Shown in pieces: positions 16,064 through 23,823 of a stretch of 53,721 bases of DNA (its first letter is position 1; every line of letters starts with the position of its first letter). The stretch covers positions 1-53,721 of the forward strand of contig CADBIU010000013.1 of assembly GCA_902794825.1 (NCBI GenBank), in the 5' to 3' direction. A program made the translations under genes and the position numbers. The notes beneath the pieces were generated by a model. That model had not been told where the DNA came from. It made no database searches and was given only the letters and a program-made list of their open reading frames with translations. This stretch comes from an uncultured Lachnospiraceae bacterium (GTDB lineage Bacteria; Bacillota; Clostridia; Lachnospirales; Lachnospiraceae).

Positions 16064-17497
16064 TCATTCTGAACTTCCTTTTCTGATCGTTCCTTTCCCA
16101 TACCGCTCGTTGAGCTTGCCCATCATTGCGTCCAGTTTGTCCTGGCGCGCTTTTTTGGCCTGTGCAGCCTTCTGCGCCTTTTCCCGGGCTTCCTGATCCG
16201 CCCTCTGAGCTTTCTCGGCTTCCGCTCTCCGGCTCTCTTCTTCTTCATTGCGCTCCGCCCACTCGAAGAGGTCCATCTGGTGCACCGTTTTCTCCTTTTC
16301 CGAGAGTCGCGATACGCCGACTCCGATGAGCCGTATTGTAACTCCCTGCGCAAATAAGCCCTCCGGCCCGCCCAAAAGTTGGTCTGCGAGAAGTAAGGCT
16401 GCCGCCTCTATATCTTTTGACTGATCTGTCACAGCCGTCAGGGACATCTGCCGGGAATGCCTCTCAAAGTCCGAGGATTTGATCTGAAAAGTGATCGTTT
16501 GGCCGACCAGACCGCTCTTCTGCAGCCTGCCCGCGACTTTCCGGGAGAGCATGCAAATGACAGGAACGCCGTCCGCCTGGTAATTCTCCCTGCCGATATC
16601 CTCCGACAGCGTGCGCTCGTTGGAAACGCTCTTGGCCTGCTCCCGCTCCGCAACCACTTTGGACTTGCTGATCCCGTTGGCGCTGTTCCAGATGTAAGCG
16701 CCGCTGCTCTGCCCCAGAAAAGACTGCAGAAGCGCCCTGTCCGCCGACGCGGCATCGCCGATCGTGTTGATCCCGATCAGCTGCAGTTTCTGCGCCGTCG
16801 ACTTCCCGCAGCCGTGCAGCGCCTCGATGGGGAGCGGCCACATCTTGGCCGGCACTTCCTCGGGATACAGAGTATGCGTCCGGTCGGGCTTCTCAAAGTC
16901 ACTCGCCATTTTTGCCAAAAGCTTGTTGCATGAAATTCCGACATTCACCGTGAATCCCAGCTCCGCCCTCACTTGATCGCGGATCTTCTGAGCCAGCGCT
17001 GCCGCACGCTCGCGCTCGCCGGAGGTGCAAACCACCCCAGAGGTCTCTTGAGTGTAAATTACCCCAGAGGTCTCTTTGCACCCCACCTGGGGACAAACTA
17101 CCCCAGAGGTCCCTTTCTCAGAAACCCTCTCTGTCACGTCCAGGTATGCCTCATCAATTGACACCTGCTGCAATAAGGGCGAATACCGGGAAAGGATCTC
17201 CATCAGTGCATGCGAATACTTCCGGTACGTCTCGAAATCCGGCGGCACCAGCACCAGCTGCGGACATTTCTGCAATGCTTTGACAACCGGTTCCCCTGTC
17301 TGAACGCCGTATTTCTTGGCCGGAATGGATTTTGCCGTGATGATTCCGTGGCGCGTTTTGACATCGCCGCCCACACCTGAAGGAATTGTGCGCAGATCCA
17401 CTGCATCAGGATCTTCCTCCAGGCGCTTGAGCGCCGACCATGATAGAAATGCGGAATTTACATCCACATGAAAAATAGTGCGTCCTTCAGATTCCAT
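16064..17497 (-). CDS. dinB: DNA polymerase IV (Y family), with repeat-encoded insertion
   Basis: A 477-residue translesion polymerase. Catalytic residues are intact: HVDVNSAF (Asp12) and SIDEAYLD (Asp115, Glu116). Helix-hairpin-helix and little-finger domains follow, and QMDLF near residue 409 is a beta-clamp-binding motif, followed by a highly charged coiled C-terminal tail. Between DVTER and RAAALAQ, residues 125-160 are an insertion not expected in the family. It is encoded by three half copies of the palindromic element and reads as repeated TSGV(V/I) units. ATG 17497 follows GAGGTC, itself part of a repeat fragment. Confidence 0.9.
   Translation of the reverse strand: MESEGRTIFHVDVNSAFLSWSALKRLEEDPDAVDLRTIPSGVGGDVKTRHGIITAKSIPAKKYGVQTGEPVVKALQKCPQLVLVPPDFETYRKYSHALMEILSRYSPLLQQVSIDEAYLDVTERVSEKGTSGVVCPQVGCKETSGVIYTQETSGVVCTSGERERAAALAQKIRDQVRAELGFTVNVGISCNKLLAKMASDFEKPDRTHTLYPEEVPAKMWPLPIEALHGCGKSTAQKLQLIGINTIGDAASADRALLQSFLGQSSGAYIWNSANGISKSKVVAEREQAKSVSNERTLSEDIGRENYQADGVPVICMLSRKVAGRLQKSGLVGQTITFQIKSSDFERHSRQMSLTAVTDQSKDIEAAALLLADQLLGGPEGLFAQGVTIRLIGVGVSRLSEKEKTVHQMDLFEWAERNEEEESRRAEAEKAQRADQEAREKAQKAAQAKKARQDKLDAMMGKLNERYGKGTIRKGSSE
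17018..17125. repeat. Three in-frame half palindromes inside dinB
   Basis: Right-arm units ACTACCCCAGAGGTC or close variants end at about 17046, 17063 and 17112. All lie in the same orientation and frame, giving KETSGV-type peptides in DinB. Total added length is 108 bases, or 36 codons, with no frameshift. Confidence 0.9.
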
Positions 17498-17500
17498 TTT

Positions 17501-17587
17501 GACCTCGAATGACCTCGACCTCGAATGACCTCTGGGGTAGTTTGTTCCCCCCACCGGGACCTCGAATGACCTCTGGGGTGGTTTGTC
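17501..17587. repeat. Cluster of half palindromes upstream of dinB
   Basis: GACCTCGAAT units repeat at 17501 and 17511-17525. Two left-arm copies, GACCTCTGGGGTAGTTTG and GACCTCTGGGGTGGTTTG, follow at 17528 and 17568. The cluster fills the gap between acylphosphatase and dinB and supplies the dinB ribosome-site region. Confidence 0.85.
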
Positions 17588-17589
17588 GC

Positions 17590-17874
17590 TCAGAACCTCG
17601 TCCTGAATCCGGATTCATCCGCGACTGTCGGGACCTCTTTCTCGTCGATACTTTCAATCCTTACATACCGCCCGCGCTTGATGATCATATGTTTTAAAGA
17701 CAGCATCACTCCTTCGAGCTGCTCTTCCGTTCCCTGAATTTCCATGGTTACAGATCCGTCCAGCTCATTTCTGACCCAGCCTGTAACGCCGATCAGATCG
17801 GCAGCGCGGCGTGTAAGGTATCGAAAGCCGACACCCTGCACCCGTCCATTGAACACAAATCTCTTACGAACCAT
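17590..17874 (-). CDS. acyP: Acylphosphatase
   Basis: A 94-residue acylphosphatase. The N-terminal VFNGRVQGVGFRYLTRRAA carries the signature GxVQGVGFR with catalytic Arg, and GWVRNELDGSVTMEIQG carries the conserved Asn. It hydrolyses carboxyl-phosphate bonds such as acetyl phosphate or acylphosphates. ATG 17874 is preceded by AAGGAGA. The stop codon lies directly beside a half palindrome. Confidence 0.93.
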   Translation of the reverse strand: MVRKRFVFNGRVQGVGFRYLTRRAADLIGVTGWVRNELDGSVTMEIQGTEEQLEGVMLSLKHMIIKRGRYVRIESIDEKEVPTVADESGFRTRF

Positions 17875-17900
17875 CGAAAATCTCCTTATTAGGCCGGCTC

Positions 17901-17949
17901 GACCTCTGGGGTAGTTTGTCCACACCTGTGGACAAACTACCCCAGAGGT
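17901..17949. repeat. Palindromic element, full copy
   Basis: Perfect 23-base arms with CC centre (ACCTCTGGGG...CCCCAGAGGT), between the flavodoxin-fold reductase stop codon and the acylphosphatase start. Confidence 0.95.
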
Positions 17950-17962
17950 TCCCTTAACTCCG

Positions 17963-18601
17963 TCACTTTCCCCCGCTCAGCCTTGCTCCCATCTCAAAAG
18001 CCTTCTCCATATCAAGCGGGAACTGCTTTTCCCTCACTTCCCTCTTGTGCTCTTCACTGAAACTTGCCATATCGTACTTGCTGTAATCCGCCACCTGCAG
18101 GGTGTCGCAGCTCGCGTAGACCTCAACCGCCCCGTTCAGCGCCTTAAAACTCTGCGCGACCTCCTTGGCCTTCTTCCCGTAAGCAAGCTTATAAAAAGCC
18201 TTCGGCGCATTCATTGTCAAAATAATGCCCACATCAACTTTCCCGGCAAAATAATTCGAATAATCGTCATAAGACAGCGCGCAGAAATGCAGCCGCTCGA
18301 TCAGCCCTCGCACCTGACTGGTAATATCACCCAGATATATAGGAGAGCCTATGATCAGCGCGTCAGCCGCAAAAATGCGGTCGATCATCGGTGACAGATC
18401 ATCCTTCCAAAAGCACTTGCACCTCTCTGCGCCCTTCCGCTTGCAAGCGAGGCACGACCGGCACCCGGTATAGGAAAGATCAAACAAATCTATATACTCT
18501 ACCTCCGCGCCGACCGATTCGGCCCCTCTTTTCGCTTCTTTCAGCAGCGTGGCCGTATTCCAGTTCTTTCTGGGACTGCCGTTCAGAATTATTGTTTTCA
18601 T
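17963..18601 (-). CDS. NAD(P)H-dependent flavodoxin-fold oxidoreductase
   Basis: A 212-residue FMN reductase of the NADPH-dependent flavodoxin-like family. It has IILNGSPRKNWNT at the N-terminus (FMN phosphate loop) and a Cys cluster, GCRSCLACKRKGAERCKC (51-68), typical of the iron-sulfur flavoprotein-like subgroup. SPIYLGDITSQVRGLIERL closes the flavin site. It reduces flavin or quinone-type substrates in the cytoplasm. ATG 18601 follows GGAGGG. An upstream ATG (18616) overlaps that ribosome site and is unlikely. Confidence 0.85.
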   Translation of the reverse strand: MKTIILNGSPRKNWNTATLLKEAKRGAESVGAEVEYIDLFDLSYTGCRSCLACKRKGAERCKCFWKDDLSPMIDRIFAADALIIGSPIYLGDITSQVRGLIERLHFCALSYDDYSNYFAGKVDVGIILTMNAPKAFYKLAYGKKAKEVAQSFKALNGAVEVYASCDTLQVADYSKYDMASFSEEHKREVREKQFPLDMEKAFEMGARLSGGK

Positions 18602-18626
18602 AATCTTTCCCTCCAAAATTCCACAA

Positions 18627-18720
18627 GTGGGTACAAACTACCCCAGAGGTCTCTTGCACCTTTACGCCCCATCTGGGTACAAACTACCCCAGAGGTCTCT
18701 TTCACAGAGGTCTCTTTCAC
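18627..18720. repeat. Half palindromes forming the radical SAM gene end
   Basis: Right-arm copies ACAAACTACCCCAGAGGTCT start at 18633 and 18679, followed by a short CAGAGGTCTCTTTCAC piece ending at 18720. The last two overlap the radical SAM coding sequence and give its final residues and stop codon. Confidence 0.85.
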
Positions 18721-19813
18721 CCCGTGCTTCATCAAACAAAATCCCCCTCATACAAATCCTTTGCTCATTCAAATCGTAGTCCCAACTGTGGAAGGAACCG
18801 CCCGCGCAGTACTTAGCGGCGCTGCACTCCCGGCAGACAGAGTTCCGCTCGCTCAGCGGCCTGCGGAAAAGCTCAAACCGATTTTCCCAGACATCGACGA
18901 AACTATCCTTCCCGATGTTTCCCTGGATCGTCTCCGGCCGGCGCTCGATATCCAGGCACGCGCCGATGTCCCCGTTGCTCAGGATCCCGGCAACATACAC
19001 GCCCGCATTGCACAGGAAATACCAGTCGCGCACTTCTCTCTCCCACTCAAGCCCCAGGTAGTGTGAGCACCCGTAAGTCACGGGGAAGTCCGCTACCCGC
19101 TTATCCCGAATGAAAGCGAAGAGCCTTCTCTGGTCCTCCGGCGTCAGCAGCAGATCCGGGTGCTCAAGCGCGCGGCCTATCGGTTCGAGTCCGATCACCC
19201 GCCAGGAGTCGATATCAACATCGCCAAAATATTCAAAGAGCGCGTCCAGTTCCCCTATATTTTGGTGGTTGACGACCGTCGTGATCTGTATCGAGTGAAA
19301 CCCGCCTTCCTCGATCAGGTTGCGCACTCCCGCCATCGTCCGCTCAAACCCGCCGGGCATTCCCCGCAGGCGGTCATGGGTTTCCGGCAGTCCGTCCACA
19401 CTGATCGAGATCGTTCCCATGCCGGTCTCATGGAGCCTGCGAGCGACTTCGCGGCTGATCAGCGTCCCGTTCGAAGTCATCCCCCATCGGAATCCCCGGT
19501 CGTGAATTTCCTGCGCCAGTTCAAAGAACTCCCCATAAAGCAGCGGCTCTCCGCCCGTCAGGCAGACCTGCGTCATCTCATTTCCGTAACGCGCCCTTAC
19601 CTCATCGAGCACCCTCAGATACTCTCCGACCGGTAGGCCGTCCGGCGACTGCGGCGTGCATCGGCTTCCGCAATGAAAGCATGCCGAATTGCACTTCAGC
19701 GTCAGTTCAAAAAACAGCTGCCTCAACTGCGGCGCCTTATACAGCCTTTCCCGATATTCGCTCAGCTCGTCCAGCTGTTTTTTCTTTATGGACAGTATTT
19801 CCTTGCGGTCCAC
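18662..19813 (-). CDS. Radical SAM/SPASM enzyme paired with a YGPP lipoprotein
   Basis: A 383-residue radical SAM protein. CNSACFHCG near 40-48 is the CxxxCxxC cluster motif. LTGGEP and ISVDG are the SAM-binding and strand-five motifs. The C-terminal SPASM-type region holds GACLDIERRPETIQGN and CRECSAAKYCAGGSF for auxiliary clusters. SPASM enzymes typically modify peptides. It lies 31 bases downstream of a tiny lipoprotein gene, the obvious candidate substrate. The final 19 or so residues (ERDLCERDLWGSLYPDGA) are encoded by palindromic-element halves and were probably acquired by insertion. No peptidase or exporter gene is adjacent. Confidence 0.85.
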   Translation of the reverse strand: MDRKEILSIKKKQLDELSEYRERLYKAPQLRQLFFELTLKCNSACFHCGSRCTPQSPDGLPVGEYLRVLDEVRARYGNEMTQVCLTGGEPLLYGEFFELAQEIHDRGFRWGMTSNGTLISREVARRLHETGMGTISISVDGLPETHDRLRGMPGGFERTMAGVRNLIEEGGFHSIQITTVVNHQNIGELDALFEYFGDVDIDSWRVIGLEPIGRALEHPDLLLTPEDQRRLFAFIRDKRVADFPVTYGCSHYLGLEWEREVRDWYFLCNAGVYVAGILSNGDIGACLDIERRPETIQGNIGKDSFVDVWENRFELFRRPLSERNSVCRECSAAKYCAGGSFHSWDYDLNEQRICMRGILFDEARGERDLCERDLWGSLYPDGA

Positions 19814-19844
19814 AGTGTTCTCCTATCTGATGCGTCATTCCCGC

Positions 19845-20129
19845 CTACTCCATATCCGAAGGCGGTCCGTAGACATCCTCATTCATATTATCATCAGGCA
19901 CAAAGACCTCATTTGTCACGCCGGCAGCACTGTTCGCCTCACCGGCGGCTCCGGTTATTCCGGCCTCGCTATTCGTTCCGCCCGAACCGTTTTCTTCCTC
20001 CTTCTGTGTCTGAAACTCCTCCGGAGGACCGTAAACAGCCGGATTACTCTTATGGCAGGAAGTCGCGGAAACAACGACAGAACCTGCCAGCAGCGCGGCA
20101 ACGGCGAGTTTTTTCTTCGATTTCTTCAT
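19845..20129 (-). CDS. Small lipoprotein with two YGPP motifs, putative radical SAM substrate
   Basis: A 94-residue predicted lipoprotein. A basic start (KKSKKK) and Ala/Val-rich membrane stretch end at a Cys after SATS. The mature peptide holds NPAVYGPPEEF near its start and EDVYGPPSDME at its very end. A Gly/Ala/Asn/Glu-rich linker separates the two motifs. The duplicated VYGPP motif beside a SPASM enzyme resembles radical-SAM-associated lipoproteins known from other anaerobes with Y-G-x-P motifs. ATG 20129 follows GAGG. It probably heads a two-gene operon. Confidence 0.7.
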   Translation of the reverse strand: MKKSKKKLAVAALLAGSVVVSATSCHKSNPAVYGPPEEFQTQKEEENGSGGTNSEAGITGAAGEANSAAGVTNEVFVPDDNMNEDVYGPPSDME

Positions 20130-20315
20130 GGCAGCCTCATTTCTCAGGAGACGCCTTTACTGTCTCCTGCATCCTCTTCACGGGCCTTGATCCCATTTTT
20201 AGCCAAGTGGTCTATCACTCTATAATCGTATCACACTCAGCAACACACCACCAAATCTTTGTTTTCGAGAAGCTTTTTGCCAATCTTATCGCCAACTCTG
20301 CAATATATTCACCTA

Positions 20316-20345
20316 TTGACATACTAGGTTTATAGATTGTACAAT
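20316..20345 (+). promoter_or_regulatory. Promoter of the glutamate-cysteine ligase gene
   Basis: TTGACA at 20316-20321 and TACAAT at 20340-20345 are separated by 18 bases and lie 39 bases before the start codon. Confidence 0.65.
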
Positions 20346-20383
20346 ATATCAACTTTAAACGCACACTATTTTGGAGAATCACC

Positions 20384-21667
20384 ATGTTTCACATTGAGAA
20401 TGATATCGTCCGTTCACTGCTTCTTAAGGGAAACTTCGGCCTGGAAAAAGAAAGCCTGAGGATCACGAGAGACGGCAATTTTGCTCTGAGCCTCCACCCT
20501 TTCCCGGACAACAAGAATATCGTCTATGATTTCTGCGAAAACCAGACTGAGATCAACACCGATGTGGCGCCCTCTGCCGAGGAAGCGGAGAAGCTTCTTG
20601 CATTCCATACATGTCAGGTTCACAAGAAGCTTGTCACTTTGGACGAGCCCGAGTATATGTGGCCCTTTTCCAATCCTCCCTATATCCGCAATGAGCGCGA
20701 TATTCCCATCGCGCACCACAACTCCAAAGCGGAGTATTCGGAAGGTTACCGGGAATATTTGGCTAACCGCTACGGAAGGTATATGATGTCCTTGAGCGGG
20801 ATCCACGTGAACTACTCTTTTTCCGACGAGCTGCTGAGAGCTGATTTTAATCTGAGCGGAGGCGGCAATTTCGAGGAGTACAAGAACAAAGTTTACCTTG
20901 ATCTCGCCGCGGGTCTAGCCGCATACGGCTGGATCGTAACTGCTCTGACCGCGGCAAGTCCGCTTTTAGACGGAAGTTATCTTGAGCGGGGCAGGCGCGG
21001 CATCACTGCTTTCAATGGTCTTGCGAGCACAAGGTGCAGCGAGCTGGGTTACTGGAATTACTTTGTTCCGGTTTTCGACTACTCGGATATAAAGGCCTAT
21101 GCCGCCAGCATCCGGCAGTACGTCGACGCGGGCCTCATCGTCTCTCCGACAGAGCTCTACTACCCTGTCCGCCTCAAGTCTTACGGAAAGAACAACCTGG
21201 ACAGGCTCGCCGCGGAGGGCGTCAGCCATATCGAGCTGAGGACCGTTGACCTCAATCCTTATGAACTATCGGGGATCAACCTCAAGGACTTGAAATTCAT
21301 CCAGCTTCTCTTTGCCTGGATCGCCTCAAATCCGAGAAAGGAACTCACTCTCAGGGACCAGGTCCAGGCCGCGCAGAATTTCAAGAAGGCCGCCCACTAT
21401 GACCTCAAGACTGTCAAAATAGTGATTCCCAAAGGCAAATCCCTCTCCGTCGTGAAGACCGGATTCGAAGCCTTAGAGCAGATGAAAAAGTTCTATCGCG
21501 ATTTCCCTGATGATGTCATGGAAATACTGGAATTCGAGGAAGAAAAGCTGAGGATCCCCGAGAAGAGATATGCCTGGATGATCAAAGAACAGTTTGAAGA
21601 CGACTTCGCCGGCAAAGGACTTAAACTTGCCAAAGAACTTCAGGAGAGAATACTGACAAATGTGTGA
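20384..21667 (+). CDS. gshA: Glutamate-cysteine ligase
   Basis: A 427-residue glutamate-cysteine ligase, related to the gamma-proteobacterial GshA/GshF N-terminal type. Motifs include GLEKESLRIT (residues 19-28), DFCENQTEINT near 50, YMMSLSGIHVNYSFS near 133 and HIELRTVDLNPYE near 281. It makes gamma-glutamylcysteine from Glu, Cys and ATP. No glutathione synthetase domain is fused or adjacent. GGAG precedes ATG 20384. The end overlaps the next gene by eight bases, which couples it to a class II amidotransferase. Confidence 0.9.
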   Translation: MFHIENDIVRSLLLKGNFGLEKESLRITRDGNFALSLHPFPDNKNIVYDFCENQTEINTDVAPSAEEAEKLLAFHTCQVHKKLVTLDEPEYMWPFSNPPYIRNERDIPIAHHNSKAEYSEGYREYLANRYGRYMMSLSGIHVNYSFSDELLRADFNLSGGGNFEEYKNKVYLDLAAGLAAYGWIVTALTAASPLLDGSYLERGRRGITAFNGLASTRCSELGYWNYFVPVFDYSDIKAYAASIRQYVDAGLIVSPTELYYPVRLKSYGKNNLDRLAAEGVSHIELRTVDLNPYELSGINLKDLKFIQLLFAWIASNPRKELTLRDQVQAAQNFKKAAHYDLKTVKIVIPKGKSLSVVKTGFEALEQMKKFYRDFPDDVMEILEFEEEKLRIPEKRYAWMIKEQFEDDFAGKGLKLAKELQERILTNV

Positions 21668-22550
21668 ACTTTTTGGACTGACCGGTCCTGATGAAATAGT
21701 CGTAAATGAATATCTCGAGACTTTCGCCAGCCACAGCGTGGACCACCCGAACGGATGGGGGATCGCTCTATTTTGCGGCAAAGAGGTCAACATCGAGAAA
21801 GAGCCCGTCGCCGCCTATCGGAGCAGTTATCTTAAAGAGCGCCTCAGAACACCGCTTCGCGCCGCGAACATGATGGCTCATATCCGCTTCGCGACCCGCG
21901 GCCACATGTCATACGAGAACTGCCATCCCTTTGTCAGACATGACGCGGGCGGGAGGGCCTGGACCTTCATGCACAACGGCACGATCTTCAGCTGCCCTCT
22001 GCTCAGCAAATACCTGTATACCCAGAGCGGTCAGACGGACAGCGAGCGGATCCTGCTGTATATGATCGATCAGATCAACGCCGAGATCGAAAAGCAGGGG
22101 CGGATCCTCAAAGACAGCGAGCGCTTTGATGTGATCGACCGCGTGGTGCTCGAGATCACAGCCCACAACAAAGTCAATTTCATGCTCTACGACGGGAGCA
22201 TGCTCTATGTGCATGATAATCTGAAAGGAAGTCTGTTCGTGCATCACCTTGAGCGCTCATTGCTGTTCGCGACCACACCGCTGAACAGTAAAAAATGGGA
22301 GCCTGTCGAGCCCTGCCGGCTCCAGGCCTACAAAAATGGCAGGCACGTTCTGTCAGGAACTGCCCACCAAAATGAATACATCGAAAATCCCGAAGACATG
22401 AAACTTATTTTTCTGGATTACGCTAACGGGCGCTCAGCTTCATACCTGCATAAACCATGCGGAACATGCGGATCGCTCCCTTGTAGTAGAGCTCCTCGGC
22501 CTTCTCCAGTGCTGTTGCGAGCGGCATCGGTCTGTCAACCGTTGTCATGA
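21660..22550 (+). CDS. Class II glutamine amidotransferase
   Basis: A 296-residue N-terminal-nucleophile hydrolase. MCELFGLTG exposes Cys2; HPNGWGIALF, AHIRFATRG and FMHNGTI are the usual glutaminase loops. Relatives include YafJ and the ergothioneine enzyme EgtC, which removes gamma-glutamyl groups. Overlap with gshA suggests action on a gamma-glutamylcysteine derivative. The family-like part ends near FLDYANG; the last 40 residues are antisense to the 3' end of the glycerate kinase gene, so the native stop seems to have been lost. Confidence 0.82.
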   Translation: MCELFGLTGPDEIVVNEYLETFASHSVDHPNGWGIALFCGKEVNIEKEPVAAYRSSYLKERLRTPLRAANMMAHIRFATRGHMSYENCHPFVRHDAGGRAWTFMHNGTIFSCPLLSKYLYTQSGQTDSERILLYMIDQINAEIEKQGRILKDSERFDVIDRVVLEITAHNKVNFMLYDGSMLYVHDNLKGSLFVHHLERSLLFATTPLNSKKWEPVEPCRLQAYKNGRHVLSGTAHQNEYIENPEDMKLIFLDYANGRSASYLHKPCGTCGSLPCSRAPRPSPVLLRAASVCQPLS

Positions 22551-23568
22551 TGGAGTCGATTCCGTGCTCGTAGATCTGGTCATATCCTTTGCCGAGTCCG
22601 CCGCACAGAGCAACGACCGGGATGTCGTACTTGTTCGACCTGTCTCCTACGCCCTGCATTACTTTGCCAAAACAGCTCTGCCAGTCCGTTCTTCCCTCGC
22701 CTGTCACGACCAGGTCCACGCCCTTAAGCAGTGAGTCAAAATCGATCAGATCCAGAACAGTCTCGATACCGGACTTCATCTCCGCGTTCAGGTAGATCTT
22801 CAGCGCTGCGCCAAGGCCGCCTGCCGCGCCGGTTCCGGGAGTCTCGTCGGGGTTGATGCCGAACTTCTCGATGATCACGTCTCTGTAGTTGCACATTCCC
22901 TTCTCCAGGCGATCCAGGATCTCGGGAGTGCCGCCCTTCTGCTTGCCGAAAGTATAGGTTGCGCCATCTTTGCCGCAGAGCGGATTCGTGACATCGCACA
23001 TAACCGTAAAGTGTGCTGCCTTTGCCTTCTCGTCGAGACCGCTCACGTCGATATCTGCCACTTTCTCGAGATCGCTGCCCTTGCCTTCGAGCTCATTTCC
23101 ATCCGCATCCAGGAAGCGGATTCCCAGGGCGCGGGCAAAGCCCATGCCGCCATCATTTGTAGCGGAGCCGCCGATTGCGATCGAAATCTCTGTGAAGCCT
23201 GCGTCCAGCGCTGCTTTGACCAGCTCGCCGGTGCCATAAGTCGTTGTGTTGAGCGGGTTTCTCAGTTCCTCAGGTACCATGGGAAGACCGGAAGCCTGGG
23301 CCATCTCCAGAACAGCCTCTTTCTCGCTCAGCTTTCCGTAGTATGCATTGGCCTTCTCCATCAGCGGGCCGTGTACGTCTGCGTAGACTTTGACGCCCTT
23401 TCTTGCCAGGATCACCGCGTCAGTCGTGCCCTCGCCGCCGTCCGCGACCGGAACTCCGATCGTCTCGCAAGGCCCGAACACCTCGTGGGCTGCCTTCGTG
23501 AGAAGCTCCACTGTCTGCTCGCTGGAGATCGTTCCCTTGAAAGAATCAGAAGCAAATAAAAGTTTCAT
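22423..23568 (-). CDS. Glycerate kinase
   Basis: A 381-residue glycerate kinase of the GarK/GlxK type. LFASDSFKGTISS at the N-terminus, PVADGGEGTTDA, GGSATNDGGMGFARALG, and GTGAAGGLGAAL plus VVTGEGRTDWQS are characteristic. It phosphorylates D-glycerate to 2- or 3-phosphoglycerate. ATG 23568 has AGGAGGGG upstream. Its 3' end overlaps the convergent amidotransferase frame by 128 bases. Confidence 0.93.
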   Translation of the reverse strand: MKLLFASDSFKGTISSEQTVELLTKAAHEVFGPCETIGVPVADGGEGTTDAVILARKGVKVYADVHGPLMEKANAYYGKLSEKEAVLEMAQASGLPMVPEELRNPLNTTTYGTGELVKAALDAGFTEISIAIGGSATNDGGMGFARALGIRFLDADGNELEGKGSDLEKVADIDVSGLDEKAKAAHFTVMCDVTNPLCGKDGATYTFGKQKGGTPEILDRLEKGMCNYRDVIIEKFGINPDETPGTGAAGGLGAALKIYLNAEMKSGIETVLDLIDFDSLLKGVDLVVTGEGRTDWQSCFGKVMQGVGDRSNKYDIPVVALCGGLGKGYDQIYEHGIDSIMTTVDRPMPLATALEKAEELYYKGAIRMFRMVYAGMKLSAR

Positions 23569-23745
23569 CGTTCCCCTCCTTTTTGTTGTTCTGCACCAAA
23601 CCGTCTCTGTTCTGCATTTGGCGTGTTTCCGGATTTTTTGTTGACATTTTTCTTGGTTTTCGCTGCTGTTTTGTTCTCTCTTTTGTTTTCTTGATTATAT
23701 TTTACCCAAATCCCTGATAATTCGTAGATTCCCTCAATATAAAAA

Positions 23746-23782
23746 GAGCGCACGCTTTTGTTCTTATGAAACAAAACGTGCG
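23746..23782 (-). terminator. Intrinsic terminator after the CPBP gene
   Basis: On the minus strand, stem CGCACG plus TTTTGTT pairs with AACAAAA plus CGTGCG, followed by CTCTTTTTAT. It separates the CPBP gene from glycerate kinase. The rest of the 250-base gap is AT-rich with no gene. Confidence 0.85.
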
Positions 23783-23823
23783 TTCCTGTTTTTTGTATCG
23801 GTAAATTTTCGACCGTAAACGGA

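Noticed and set aside
13682-17925. Protein N-terminal extensions reading STGVDKLPQRS or STPVDKLPQRS on several minus-strand frames
   Set aside because: These are the palindromic element read through from TTG codons upstream of real starts; each gene has its own ribosome site and ATG downstream of the element.
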